Of a DNA stretch of 15,313 nucleotides, positions 1 through 8,536 are shown in pieces. The notes under the pieces are model-generated. The model made no database searches, was not told the DNA's origin, and saw nothing but the letters and a program-made list of their open reading frames with translations. Position 1 is the stretch's first letter. Every line of letters starts with the position of its first letter. This DNA comes from CAZKFN01 sp964552035 (GTDB lineage: Bacteria; Bacteroidota; Bacteroidia; Flavobacteriales_E; Vicingaceae): positions 1-15,313 of the forward strand of contig CAZKFN010000055.1 in NCBI GenBank assembly GCA_964552035.1. Direction: 5' to 3'. A program made the position numbers and the translations under genes.

Positions 1-1385
1 AAAATATCTTCACCATTTTCAGAAGTTAATTGGAGAATTAAAGGAGTTTGAGTTTCTATGGTAAGCTTAATAGTTAGTTGACTGTATAACGTAGAATTAT
101 CGACCTTAAAATTTCTACCAATGCTGTCGTTTTCTTTTCCATAATAGTCGGTAAATGCACCTTTGTTAATTATTAATTGATAGCTGCTATCTTCTTCAAA
201 TTCTGAATTTAAATAAAATAATGCAGCATTAAGACTATCACGGCCTATTTTAAAGTTGATTGGAATGGAATCTTTATTAAATAATAAGATTTTGGAGGTA
301 TCAAAGTTTTGGATGGGGCGCTTAAATTGAATTTCGTATGCTTGATAATAAGCTAATTTACTACTTAGCCCTTTAGCTAAAGCGAGGTTACTATCTCCTT
401 TTAAAGAATCAATTCGAACGTTAATCGTATCTATAAATAAAGTGTCATCTGTCACTTCCAGTTTTAATCTTTCCCTCGGCATTTCATTAAACCATAACAC
501 TGCAGTTTTTTGGTCATCGCTAATTTCACTAAAGAGAATTAGCTCATTCAAAGTGTCGATAAGATTAAAATTAAAATCGGTTAAAGAGGACTTGAAATTC
601 AATGATAATTTTGGGCCTTCTTGTTTCCTTTCTTCTATAAATTGATTTCTTTCTTCTTCTTCAAATAAATACAACTTTATGGAATCATCAATATTGGAGG
701 AGTTTACTTCAATAGTATGGGATAGAAAAGCTAAGGCTTCTTTTTGATCAAATAAAAAGTTGTTGTTTTTATCTTTTAAAGCAAATAGTTGATACTCACC
801 TTCCTTTAGATTTGCTATGGTGAATAGCCCTTCCTTATTACTTCTGCTTACATAATTAGGTCGCTCTTTTGAAATAATGGAATCCTTAGTGCTTTTTTCA
901 TGAAGTAGGATAAGCACATCAGATTCTACTTTTAAATTTTCCGCATTGACAATCCTACCTGAAATGCTCATAGAATCAATATGATTTCCTGTAGAAATAA
1001 CATAGTTGTAGTTAGATAGTGGATTCCCCTCAGTTATATCTACAATAGCATTTCCAAAATTGAATACATAGGTGGTATTTTCCTTTAGGGTGTCTTTAAT
1101 TTTAAGTGTTAATGATTTTTTTTTAATTTGAGTTTCCAAATCATACTTTAAAGGCGGTGAAATAAGAAGCTCCTTTTTTAATTGTTGGAGCTTAATGTAC
1201 TCATCAAAATGCAAGATGATATTTTGATTGGTAAAGTTAATGCTCTCATTTTTTGGATTAGTAGTTAAAACTTTTGGAGGAATAGTGTCTTTCTCCCCAC
1301 CTGTTGGTGCAACTTGTTGAGCACAAGAATAAATAAGTACATTTAGGAATATAAAAAGAAGTGGATAGGTAGATTTTATGATCAT
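1..1385 (-). CDS. Ig-like (Big_5) domain lipoprotein, C-terminus cut by window edge
   Basis: The frame stays open from an ATG at 1385 to the left edge, giving about 461 codons with the C-terminus missing. The N-terminus is a lipoprotein signal ending in LIYSC (Cys21), so the protein is probably anchored in the outer or inner membrane. Residues about 30-135 match the Bacteroidota Big_5/SbsA Ig-like family: PTGGEKDTIPPKVL, an FDEYI stretch, ISPPLKY, NTTYVFNFGNAIVDITEGNPL and the closing STG. A second small beta domain follows (about 140-225, GLFTIANLKEGEYQLFALKDKNNN), resembling carboxypeptidase-regulatory-like modules. The gene starts 9 nt after the GAF gene stop and has no promoter box of its own, so co-transcription is likely. 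Family members are common in Bacteroidota next to GAF and comF genes, but their function is not established. A role in the envelope is inference. Confidence 0.85.
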   Translation of the reverse strand, partial: MIIKSTYPLLFIFLNVLIYSCAQQVAPTGGEKDTIPPKVLTTNPKNESINFTNQNIILHFDEYIKLQQLKKELLISPPLKYDLETQIKKKSLTLKIKDTLKENTTYVFNFGNAIVDITEGNPLSNYNYVISTGNHIDSMSISGRIVNAENLKVESDVLILLHEKSTKDSIISKERPNYVSRSNKEGLFTIANLKEGEYQLFALKDKNNNFLFDQKEALAFLSHTIEVNSSNIDDSIKLYLFEEEERNQFIEERKQEGPKLSLNFKSSLTDFNFNLIDTLNELILFSEISDDQKTAVLWFNEMPRERLKLEVTDDTLFIDTINVRIDSLKGDSNLALAKGLSSKLAYYQAYEIQFKRPIQNFDTSKILLFNKDSIPINFKIGRDSLNAALFYLNSEFEEDSSYQLIINKGAFTDYYGKENDSIGRNFKVDNSTLYSQLTIKLTIETQTPLILQLTSENGEDI

Positions 1386-1394
1386 TGTTTTAAG

Positions 1395-1868
1395 CTAGTC
1401 TATTAATTGAAGGATAGATTTTAAATATTTCTCATCAGTAGTGTCAAAGTCATCGAGTTTATCGCTATCAATATCTAAAACACCTATAATTTTATTTTGG
1501 ACAAAAATAGGGATTACCAGCTCAGATTTTGAATTTGTATTACATGCAATATGGTCTGTATATTGATTTACATCTTTCACAATTATAGATTCTTGTAGTT
1601 CAAACGATTTTCCACAAACACCACTGCCTATTTCTATTTGCATGCAAGCAACTGGTCCTTGAAATGGACCCAAATGCAATTTTTTATTTTGATATAAGTA
1701 AAAGCCTACCCAGAAAAAATCAAAAGATTCTTTGAGTGCAGCTGCAATATTAGCTAGTTTGGAAATAAGTTGGTGCTCCCCTTCTATTAAGGCTTTTATT
1801 TGTGGAATAAGCGAAATGTATTTTTCTTTTTTGGAAGCTTTAAAGTCGATTTGTATGCTTTCTGCCAT
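1395..1868 (-). CDS. GAF-domain free methionine-(R)-sulfoxide reductase-like protein
   Basis: This 157-residue cytoplasmic GAF protein belongs to the fRMsr (YebR) family, which reduces free methionine-R-sulfoxide to methionine. Family signatures are intact: FFWVGFYLY, LGPFQGPVACMQI, GVCGK, HIACNTNSKSELVIPI and GVLDIDSDKLDDFD. The three family cysteines are present at 75, 85 and 109, with the same 10- and 24-residue spacing as Cys84, Cys94 and Cys118 of the E. coli enzyme. The frame extends upstream to a TTG at 1886, but that codon lies inside a promoter-like TATTTTTG box (1884-1891). I therefore choose the ATG at 1868, which gives MAESIQIDF. The gene follows comF closely and precedes the Ig-like lipoprotein gene. 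Enzymatic assignment is by family resemblance and conserved cysteines. Confidence 0.88.
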   Translation of the reverse strand: MAESIQIDFKASKKEKYISLIPQIKALIEGEHQLISKLANIAAALKESFDFFWVGFYLYQNKKLHLGPFQGPVACMQIEIGSGVCGKSFELQESIIVKDVNQYTDHIACNTNSKSELVIPIFVQNKIIGVLDIDSDKLDDFDTTDEKYLKSILQLID

Positions 1869-1883
1869 GGCTAAATGTTTTTG

Positions 1884-1891
1884 CAAAAATA
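1884..1891 (-). promoter_or_regulatory. Bacteroidota -7 box TATTTTTG before the GAF gene
   Basis: Exact match to TAnnTTTG on the minus strand, starting at the base after the comF stop codon and ending 15 nt before the ATG at 1868. No clear TTG -33 element lies 17-23 bp upstream. It suggests the GAF and Ig-like genes can be transcribed independently of comF, and it argues against the TTG start at 1886. Confidence 0.4.
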
Positions 1892-2575
1892 CTAATAAGT
1901 GCAGGCTATAGTTAGTAGACTTAACTTAAGATTTGGAATAGTCTTTAATACCTTTGCACAAGCCTCTATTGTGGCCCCAGTTGTTACAACATCATCTACC
2001 AATAGAAGATGTAAATCGGAAGCCTTTTGAGAATTTTTTTGATTAAGTTGAAAGCTGGCCTTTACATTCTCCCATCTTTTAAATCTTTTCTTTTTAGTTT
2101 GTGATTCAGTATTTATTTTTTTAAAAATAAGTTTTGGATGAATGGGGATTTGAGTAATTGTAGAAATCCCTTCAGCAATATAAAAGCTTTGATTATATCC
2201 TCTAATTTTAAGTTTCTTTTTATGGATAGGTAGAGGAATAATCATATCTATACCATCAAAGAAGCCATGCTCCTTAAGCTCAGAAGCTGCCCATTTTCCT
2301 AAACTTATTCCTATTTTCTTTCTTCCTTTATATTTAAAATTATGAATTAAACTTTGAACTTTTCCACCTTTTTGAAATTTGATAAAAGACATAGCCCTCT
2401 CAAAGTCAAATCTTCCCCAAAATAGTTTATCTACTGGGTTCTCATTTATTGAATAGGGATGAGCTCGAGGAATTTCATATCTACATTGAAGACAGATATG
2501 CTCTATGTCTTCATATAATGCTGCTCCACATGCATAGCAAATGGAAGGAAAGAATAAATGTCTTAAAGCTCTCAT
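1892..2575 (-). CDS. comF: ComF family phosphoribosyltransferase-like protein
   Basis: This 227-residue protein has the two parts typical of ComF/GntX proteins. The N-terminus carries a zinc-ribbon-like set of cysteines (Cys13-x2-Cys16 and Cys28-x2-Cys31). The C-terminal half is a type I phosphoribosyltransferase fold with PLPIHKKKLKIRGYNQ (114-129) and the PRPP-binding loop LLLVDDVVTTGAT (190-202). ComF proteins are linked to DNA uptake during natural transformation in several bacteria, but the substrate of the PRTase domain is unknown and the family is widespread in species not known to be competent. The ATG at 2575 begins MRALRHLFFPSICYACG, a usual start for the family. It is the first gene of the minus-strand cluster; I found no TAnnTTTG box upstream. 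Confidence 0.9.
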   Translation of the reverse strand: MRALRHLFFPSICYACGAALYEDIEHICLQCRYEIPRAHPYSINENPVDKLFWGRFDFERAMSFIKFQKGGKVQSLIHNFKYKGRKKIGISLGKWAASELKEHGFFDGIDMIIPLPIHKKKLKIRGYNQSFYIAEGISTITQIPIHPKLIFKKINTESQTKKKRFKRWENVKASFQLNQKNSQKASDLHLLLVDDVVTTGATIEACAKVLKTIPNLKLSLLTIACTY

Positions 2576-3106
2576 TGCCTTATAAAATTAATTATAAAAG
2601 TTAAACATTGCTCTATAAAGTTATTTTTAATAATGGAAAGGCTCTTCGTTTTGTTTCTTATTTTTAAAGTAATGCAATAAAACTTTTAAAACCTTATGCG
2701 AAATAAAATATGCCTTCTTCTTTTAGTTTGAAAGTATATTAATTTTGAGTGTAAAATGGGGAAATTTGATATTAACAATCATTACTCATTTATTTTATTG
2801 AAGCTATCTTTTACTAATCAAAAGCTTATGTTTGAAAACAGCGAGTTTGTTGCTAGAAAACTAAATCTTTAAGCTGTTTAAAATCCTTTTTTACATGAAA
2901 GCAGAAAAGTAATTAGTATAAAAAAATTCAATTATGTTTGGTTTTTAACACAGTACCTTTTTAGTTTTTAGCACTGTTGTTTGTATTAAAATAGGGTCTA
3001 TTTTTTTAGTAAACACAAGGGCTTATTTAAATACTGTTCTCGTGGGTTTTGCATATATTTAAGAAAGGGTTTTTATACTTAATAGATGAAGTGTATTTTT
3101 GAATGG
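2576..3106. other. Long AT-rich intergenic region without a convincing gene
   Basis: About 530 bp between the divergent comF and coiled-coil genes. No open frame here has recognisable protein character; the only listed-size frame touching it lies antisense to the next gene. I see no tRNA-like fold. A 7-bp inverted repeat AAACAGC/GCTGTTT (2836-2842 and 2873-2879) has a 30-nt loop and no T-tract. A TAATTTTG (2740-2747) matches the -7 consensus but leads into no reading frame. The length leaves room for promoters of both flanking genes or for an undetected small RNA. Confidence 0.5.
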
Positions 3107-3114
3107 TATATTTG
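3107..3114 (+). promoter_or_regulatory. -7 box TATATTTG before the coiled-coil gene
   Basis: Exact TAnnTTTG match 17 nt before the ATG at 3132, predicting a leader of about 12 nt. It lies downstream of the in-frame ATG at 3099, which would then not be transcribed. No TTG is present at the usual -33 distance. Confidence 0.4.
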
Positions 3115-3131
3115 CAAATAAAATTTTCAGC

Positions 3132-4076
3132 ATGACTAAAGAAATAGAAGGAAAAAATAGTTTAAAGCAAGCCAAAGAGCAGGCCAATAATATAAATAAG
3201 GTATTGATTACAATTATTGTTTTACTTTCTTTTGGTTTAGGATTCATCCTTTGGAAATACTTTGAACTTAGGAATTCCTTCGATCAAAGAGGGGTAGAGG
3301 TGGAGATGTTGGATGAAGAACGTGCCGATCTTCAAAATGAATTAGAAGATATGCTTCATGATTTTGATAGCCTTGAAACTGATAATGATTCTATGCGAGT
3401 TGAATTGGCCAATCGTCGTGCTGAGATTGAAGATTTATTAGCAAAGGCTAAAGATAAGGATTATGCCATTTATAAATTAAAACGTGAAACCAAAACTTTA
3501 AGAACAATTATGCGGGGTTATGTAGTAACAATTGATTCCTTAAATACCCTAAATGTAGGCTTGCAACAACAAAATGTAGCAGTACGCCAAGATTTAGAAC
3601 AAGAGCGTTCTAAATCTAAAGAGCTGGAGGAGTATAATAAAAACTTATCCTCTCAAGTAGCTATTGCTAGTAGGTTGGAAGCTTCTAATGTCGAAGCTTT
3701 TGGAGTAAGAGTTAAACGAGACATGACGGGTAAGGAAATTAATAGAGCTCGTCGAACAGATAAACTAAGGATGTGTTTCACAATTGATGAAAATAAAGTG
3801 GCTCCAGTGGGTCAAAAAATGCTTTATTTAAGGGTGATTGGACCAGATGGCATAGTGCTTACTCCCAAAGGAGATGCTAACCCACAATTTGAATTTAATG
3901 GAAATAAAGGGTTCTACTCCGATAAAAAGGAAATTAATTACAATAGAACTTCTAAAAAATATTGTTTGGATTGGAGTAAGCCTACAGAGGATTACGTATT
4001 TTCTACAGGAGAATATAGACTCATTATTTATGCAGAAGATTATGAAATGGCAAGTGCGAAAATTGAGCTAAAATAA
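3132..4076 (+). CDS. Membrane-anchored coiled-coil protein of unknown function
   Basis: The 314-residue product has a short charged N-terminus, one transmembrane helix (about 23-41, VLITIIVLLSFGLGFILW), a long heptad-like coiled coil rich in Glu, Leu, Asp and Lys (about 50-185), and a compact C-terminal domain (about 205-314). The C-terminal domain contains RARRTDKLRMCFTIDEN, an LYLRVIGPDG strand and a final strand STGEYRLIIYAEDY. This architecture implies a type II membrane protein with the coiled coil and beta domain in the periplasm. I recall similar uncharacterised proteins in Bacteroidota, so it is probably conserved, but I cannot name a function. An in-frame ATG at 3099 is disfavoured because a -7 box lies between it and 3132. 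The stop is 2 nt from the end of the convergent large barrel gene. Confidence 0.85.
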   Translation: MTKEIEGKNSLKQAKEQANNINKVLITIIVLLSFGLGFILWKYFELRNSFDQRGVEVEMLDEERADLQNELEDMLHDFDSLETDNDSMRVELANRRAEIEDLLAKAKDKDYAIYKLKRETKTLRTIMRGYVVTIDSLNTLNVGLQQQNVAVRQDLEQERSKSKELEEYNKNLSSQVAIASRLEASNVEAFGVRVKRDMTGKEINRARRTDKLRMCFTIDENKVAPVGQKMLYLRVIGPDGIVLTPKGDANPQFEFNGNKGFYSDKKEINYNRTSKKYCLDWSKPTEDYVFSTGEYRLIIYAEDYEMASAKIELK

Positions 4077-4078
4077 AT

Positions 4079-7000
4079 TTAGAAGAACGCTCTAAGTTGC
4101 ATTCCTCCAGTATGAATGGTTTTTAGACCTTCAGATTTTCTACCCATATAATTGAGGTTGAGCTGTAAGTTATTGGAAAGGTTACGTTGCCAATTAATTG
4201 TCCAACTAATATTTCCTCCTTTACTGAGTCCATCTAATATTTCGAAGGCAAGAGAATTATTTACGTTTCCATTATAGCTAATATTGACGTAGCTTAATTC
4301 TAATGAAAATGAGCCTTTGCCAACGTTGTTGTATTGCATTTGAGCATTAGCAGCTCTATTGTATGCTTTTTCATCACCAAGAGTGTTTTTTCGTTCAGAA
4401 TAAACTCCAGATAAGCTCAATCTAAATTGAACAGATGGTTGAAAAATTATTTTTGGTTCTACCTCCTCGGTAGAAATATTATAGTTTCTTTGAATAAAAA
4501 ATTCAGAGCCGGTAAATCTTTTTTCATAGGTTAATTTATTTTCTAAAGAAAATACTCTACTAAAGTTTAAACGACTTCTATGCTCATGTCTTTCTATATT
4601 TCTACTTTCAAATCCATTGGTTAAAAGGTTTTTACTTTTATTATTTAAGAAATAGTATTCCATTCCAAAAACAGTTCCAAGCCTGTTAAAATATAAAGTA
4701 TTCGATAAAGAAGCATTGATTGAAATTAAACTGCTGTCTTTCATTTTTGTGTTTAATGGATTGTAAATGTCTTTTTCTAATTGTGTTTTTCGTTCTGCTC
4801 TATAAGTGGCTCTATTAGAAAATTTTCCTAAAAACTTCAAGAATCCCTTTTTGTTATTTAACAAAGCATTAGGTTGAATGAAAAGCATTTGGTTAAACTG
4901 ATTGTTGAAGACTCTAATAAAGTTTTCTGAAGGAGTGTAAACTTTAATATAATTGGCTTTGAAACTATTATTAGGTCCTGCAATTTCAAATTCATCAAGC
5001 TCTTTTACACCATTGTTGTTGTAATCATTCCAGAGGTGTGTGCCTTGTCCATCTGCTACCTTAATAAATGAAAACTCCCTTTGGTTTTCTAATCCACTTC
5101 CTACCTCATAAAATGTGTTAGAACTTATAAAGCCCTTAAGTGCATTTAAATTGTACTCAACCCTTCCTACTAAACTGTTTTCTTTTTCATGTGTGGTTAA
5201 TTCTTCTTTTAAAACATTTAATTTTCGGTAACCTAGTTTACCACTTAGCCTGTTGTTTGGGTTTTTTGAGAGCTTAAAATCAAAGTCGAAATTCTCACTT
5301 TTCATACTATAATCTAATTGATTGTCAGAAGGGAGGAAATCGTATACCTCTCCATAAGATAGCCGGTATAAACTAGAAGTACTGCTATCGCCTTTTTGAA
5401 CATATCCTTTCCAAATAATTCTATCAAAGCTATTGCCTAACAAGCTGTCTTGCCTTGTTTTATAATTTAATATTTTTTCTTGTTCCAGATATCCACCTAT
5501 CTTTAATCCCCACATATTTTGACTAATATCAGTGTAATGTCTTAAAAATTCACTTTTATTTTCACCCTCTGAGGTTAAATAACTTCCTCTAGAATTGACA
5601 GCAAATCCACTTTTTGAAAAAGCTGCTGAATATCCATTTTGCAAACCTTCAAATTCATTTCCTACAGAGAAATTCCCAAATTCATAATCAAAGAAGTTGT
5701 TGTTTTTTGATAGCCCTGTTTTAGCTTTAATTAAGCGTTCATTTCCAGTAAATAACTGATTATTGGTATTCCAATCTCTTTCAAACTCTATATCCCTATA
5801 CCGCTCAATAAATTGAAAATCCTTTCCGATTTGCTCTATAAAAATAGAACTATTCCAATAGGTTTGATTTTTTGAGCTATCCAACTCTTTCCCTAAATAT
5901 TGACGGTGGCTAAACTGCATTTTAAGACCATAAGATTGTTGATTTTGTTTACTAAAGGTATTAGGATTGTTATTGCTCATGGCTCCCTCTATACCGATTT
6001 TTGTATTTTTAGAAAAGTCATAATCCGCTCCAAAAGTGAAAAGCTGGTTTTGTTTTGGAGTAATTAATTGAATAATTGGCTCATAATTTCCTTGGGGAAC
6101 TCCTCCAACAGGTTCAATCCATTGAAAAACTCTACCGTTTCCATCGCTGCGAATTTGTATGTAATTTCCTTGATTTATTTTGGAAAATTTAGCACTATAT
6201 ATCGCGCTATCTGGGTCTTTAGAATAAACTAGAACATTGGAGTAACCTAGGGTGTCAATCATTTTATATCGGATTTGTCCATTGTCAAATCCAACGCTGT
6301 CAATGCCGCTTACAACAGCTTCTTTTAAACTGTCACCAGCTTCTTTTAGAGCCCTTTTGTGTTCATCATCTAAATCTTGTTGCAAAGGTTGGTTTTTGTG
6401 ATCTTGTTCAGAGTAAATGTTAAAGTTGAGTTGAAGTTTTTCCTTTTGATACGTATTTTCTGAAAATATTAAAGACCTATTATAGTTTAAATCTGAATAT
6501 TGAAATTCTACTATAATTCTTAAATCCTTGGTTATCATTTGATTTGGTGTGAAAGAGATTTCTGCAGTATTATAATCTATGACATAATCATTATCCTCAC
6601 CTCGCCTCATGCGTTTCCCGTTTATATAAACCTCCTCTGTTCCTGAAAGAACGACAATAAAGGTCTCGTTTTCACTACCTCTAAGCCGATATGGGCCCTG
6701 ATTTCCTTCAATACCATTGATTACATTTCTAGAAAATTTACCTTTAGAAATTGTTGCATTGGCAGAGGTTTTTAGAATTCCACTATTCAATTCATTGGCT
6801 TCTTCTTTGGTGATGATCTCTGTAGAAAAGCCAAGTCCTTGAACTTTTTTATTAAGGTTCATAAAATAGCTGTTGGGTCGATTTAATCGAAAATCTCCTG
6901 CAGTTAAAGTAGATTTATCGCTAAATAATTCAATAAAAACTCGATCAAATTCCCTCAGTTGTTGTGTATTTCCTTCTTCTTGTATAGGTAGATTATTATC

Positions 7001-7549
7001 GCTAATTGCGGCTCTAATTCCTATGTTTTCTGAGATTTGTCCAGAAAGTTGTAAGTCTAGGTTAGAATTTACTGCTAAATCTTGATTATTACCAAAATTT
7101 AAACCTCTTGAAATACTACCATTCTTTGTTAACTCACTCATTCCGAATATGTCGATTTCTTCTTTTTCATCTTTAATGGTAAAAAAGTCATATCTTCCAG
7201 GATCGCTTTGTTCAATTTGGCCCTTGCTTTTATGAAAATATTTGGTAGTAAAATTAATGGGGAAGTGCCGGTAGGAAATTGTAACTTTTTGATGCAGTAA
7301 TTTTTTATCAAAAATTATTAGAGCTTGAGCATAATCAATACGATATAAGCTGTCATCGACTTCTTCTTGGTTTAATTGTATTTGAATTGAACCCGGAATA
7401 ATACTTAAACTATCAATAAAAAGAGAGTCTTTATCTATTGTCATTTCTACACGCTTGTAGTTTGAAGGGCTTTGCGCTTGGAGATGAACAGCAATAAAAA
7501 ACAGTAAAAATGATATTAAAAAGGCTCTCAAATGAAATAGTTTAAGCAC
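4079..7549 (-). CDS. Very large outer-membrane beta-barrel protein, function unknown
   Basis: The 1156-residue product begins with a signal peptide (hydrophobic run about 9-22, then HLQAQS) and ends in LRAFF, the terminal aromatic usual for outer-membrane barrels. The C-terminal two thirds is a series of alternating polar and hydrophobic strands. Before them sit conserved-looking segments: DLQLSGQISENIGIRAAISD with LREFDRVFIEL and LTAGDFRLNRP (about 165-225), and a module at about 285-357 with VYINGKRMRRGEDNDYVIDY and ITKDLRIIVEFQY, of a kind seen in several bacterial surface proteins. Residues 842-853 (DYNNNGVKELDE) form an EF-hand-like calcium loop. The start is a GTG; no in-frame ATG lies upstream before the stop at 7592-7594, and a TTG at 7531 would also leave a signal peptide. 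It resembles uncharacterised Bacteroidota proteins and is much shorter than SprA. I do not assign a function. Confidence 0.85.
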   Translation of the reverse strand: MLKLFHLRAFLISFLLFFIAVHLQAQSPSNYKRVEMTIDKDSLFIDSLSIIPGSIQIQLNQEEVDDSLYRIDYAQALIIFDKKLLHQKVTISYRHFPINFTTKYFHKSKGQIEQSDPGRYDFFTIKDEKEEIDIFGMSELTKNGSISRGLNFGNNQDLAVNSNLDLQLSGQISENIGIRAAISDNNLPIQEEGNTQQLREFDRVFIELFSDKSTLTAGDFRLNRPNSYFMNLNKKVQGLGFSTEIITKEEANELNSGILKTSANATISKGKFSRNVINGIEGNQGPYRLRGSENETFIVVLSGTEEVYINGKRMRRGEDNDYVIDYNTAEISFTPNQMITKDLRIIVEFQYSDLNYNRSLIFSENTYQKEKLQLNFNIYSEQDHKNQPLQQDLDDEHKRALKEAGDSLKEAVVSGIDSVGFDNGQIRYKMIDTLGYSNVLVYSKDPDSAIYSAKFSKINQGNYIQIRSDGNGRVFQWIEPVGGVPQGNYEPIIQLITPKQNQLFTFGADYDFSKNTKIGIEGAMSNNNPNTFSKQNQQSYGLKMQFSHRQYLGKELDSSKNQTYWNSSIFIEQIGKDFQFIERYRDIEFERDWNTNNQLFTGNERLIKAKTGLSKNNNFFDYEFGNFSVGNEFEGLQNGYSAAFSKSGFAVNSRGSYLTSEGENKSEFLRHYTDISQNMWGLKIGGYLEQEKILNYKTRQDSLLGNSFDRIIWKGYVQKGDSSTSSLYRLSYGEVYDFLPSDNQLDYSMKSENFDFDFKLSKNPNNRLSGKLGYRKLNVLKEELTTHEKENSLVGRVEYNLNALKGFISSNTFYEVGSGLENQREFSFIKVADGQGTHLWNDYNNNGVKELDEFEIAGPNNSFKANYIKVYTPSENFIRVFNNQFNQMLFIQPNALLNNKKGFLKFLGKFSNRATYRAERKTQLEKDIYNPLNTKMKDSSLISINASLSNTLYFNRLGTVFGMEYYFLNNKSKNLLTNGFESRNIERHEHRSRLNFSRVFSLENKLTYEKRFTGSEFFIQRNYNISTEEVEPKIIFQPSVQFRLSLSGVYSERKNTLGDEKAYNRAANAQMQYNNVGKGSFSLELSYVNISYNGNVNNSLAFEILDGLSKGGNISWTINWQRNLSNNLQLNLNYMGRKSEGLKTIHTGGMQLRAFF

Positions 7550-7722
7550 TGGTATTATCTCTAACGAATAAATTACCAGTTTAGTCAGTTTTTAAATTCT
7601 AAAGGAAATCTTTTCCAACTGATAATGTTAACTAATAAGTTTTTAAGTCTCATAAAGTTTAATAAAATATTCAGAAATTCACAGTAAAATTAAAGAATCA
7701 AAAAAGAGAATACATAAAAGAT

Positions 7723-8493
7723 ATGAAACGAATTATTTCTTATAATGTAAATGGGATAAGAGCAGCTATGCGTAAAGGGTTTCTAGATTGGCTAAAAGCA
7801 GCAGATCCTGACGTTTTATGCCTTCAAGAAATAAAGGCTTATCCAGAACAGTTGGAAGAAGGGGTGATAGAGCGTTTGCCTTATTACACATATTGGCATC
7901 CAGCTGAAAAAAAAGGGTATAGTGGGGTCTCAATTTGGACTAAAAATGAGCCTAAACATGTAGAAATAGGTTGTGGAAATGAATTGTATGATAAAGAAGG
8001 GAGAGTGTTAAGGGTAGATTTCAAGGATTATTCTGTACTTAGTGTGTATATGCCTTCTGGGACGAGTGGCGATGAAAGACAAGCTTTTAAGATGAAATGG
8101 CTAGATTTCTTTCAAAATTATATCGATAATTTAAGAAAGGAAATTCCTAATTTGGTAATTAGTGGAGATTATAACATTTGTCATACCGAGATAGATATTC
8201 ACAACCCTAAGCAAAATGCCAATACTTCTGGATTTAAACCTGAAGAAAGAGCTTGGGTAAGTCAATTTATTGATTCAGGATTTATTGATAGTTTTCGCCA
8301 TTTTAATAAAGAGCCTCATAATTATAGTTGGTGGAGTTATAGAGCAAATGCAAGAGTTAGAAATTTAGGTTGGAGAATTGATTATCATATGTTGACTGAA
8401 GAAATGAGGCATAGATTGAGTCGGGCCGCTATTCTTTCAGAAGCTAAACATTCTGATCATTGTCCCATACTTGTAGAAATTGATGGGGTTTAG
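7723..8493 (+). CDS. xth: Exodeoxyribonuclease III (AP endonuclease)
   Basis: A complete 256-residue exonuclease III of the EEP superfamily, which incises DNA at abasic sites and removes nucleotides or blocking groups from 3' ends during base excision repair. All family motifs are in place: NVNGIRAA (8-15), LQEIK with the metal ligand Glu36, VYMPSGT with Tyr109, SGDYNICHTEIDIHNP with Asp149 and Asn151, WRIDYHM with Asp220, and HSDHCP with Asp245 and His246. The length is normal. The ATG start at MKRIISYNVNG is typical. The gene is divergent from the large barrel gene across 173 bp in which I see no exact -7 box, and it lies 108 bp before the OmpA lipoprotein gene. The gene symbol could equally be written exoA or xthA. 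Confidence 0.96.
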   Translation: MKRIISYNVNGIRAAMRKGFLDWLKAADPDVLCLQEIKAYPEQLEEGVIERLPYYTYWHPAEKKGYSGVSIWTKNEPKHVEIGCGNELYDKEGRVLRVDFKDYSVLSVYMPSGTSGDERQAFKMKWLDFFQNYIDNLRKEIPNLVISGDYNICHTEIDIHNPKQNANTSGFKPEERAWVSQFIDSGFIDSFRHFNKEPHNYSWWSYRANARVRNLGWRIDYHMLTEEMRHRLSRAAILSEAKHSDHCPILVEIDGV

Positions 8494-8501
8494 TTGTAAA
8501 A

Positions 8502-8516
8502 TATTAACTGTTAATA
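8502..8516. repeat. 15-bp odd palindrome TATTAACTGTTAATA
   Basis: Two perfect 7-bp arms around a single T, beginning 9 nt after the exoIII stop and about 85 bp before the OmpA lipoprotein start. It could be an operator, but AT-rich palindromes arise readily by chance here. There is no T-tract, so it is not a terminator. Confidence 0.25.
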
Positions 8517-8536
8517 AATATCAAGGACATCAATAC

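Noticed and set aside
442..645. A 67-codon plus-strand frame in the first 1.4 kb
   Set aside because: It is antisense to the Ig-like lipoprotein gene, whose frame is continuous and has family motifs.
2836..2879. Inverted repeat AAACAGC/GCTGTTT
   Set aside because: The loop is 30 nt, the arms are only 7 bp and no T-tract follows, so it is not a credible terminator and is near chance expectation.
4079..7549. Identification of the large barrel as SprA or a TonB-dependent receptor
   Set aside because: It is about half the length of SprA and shows no plug domain or TonB box; shared short motifs are too general to name it.
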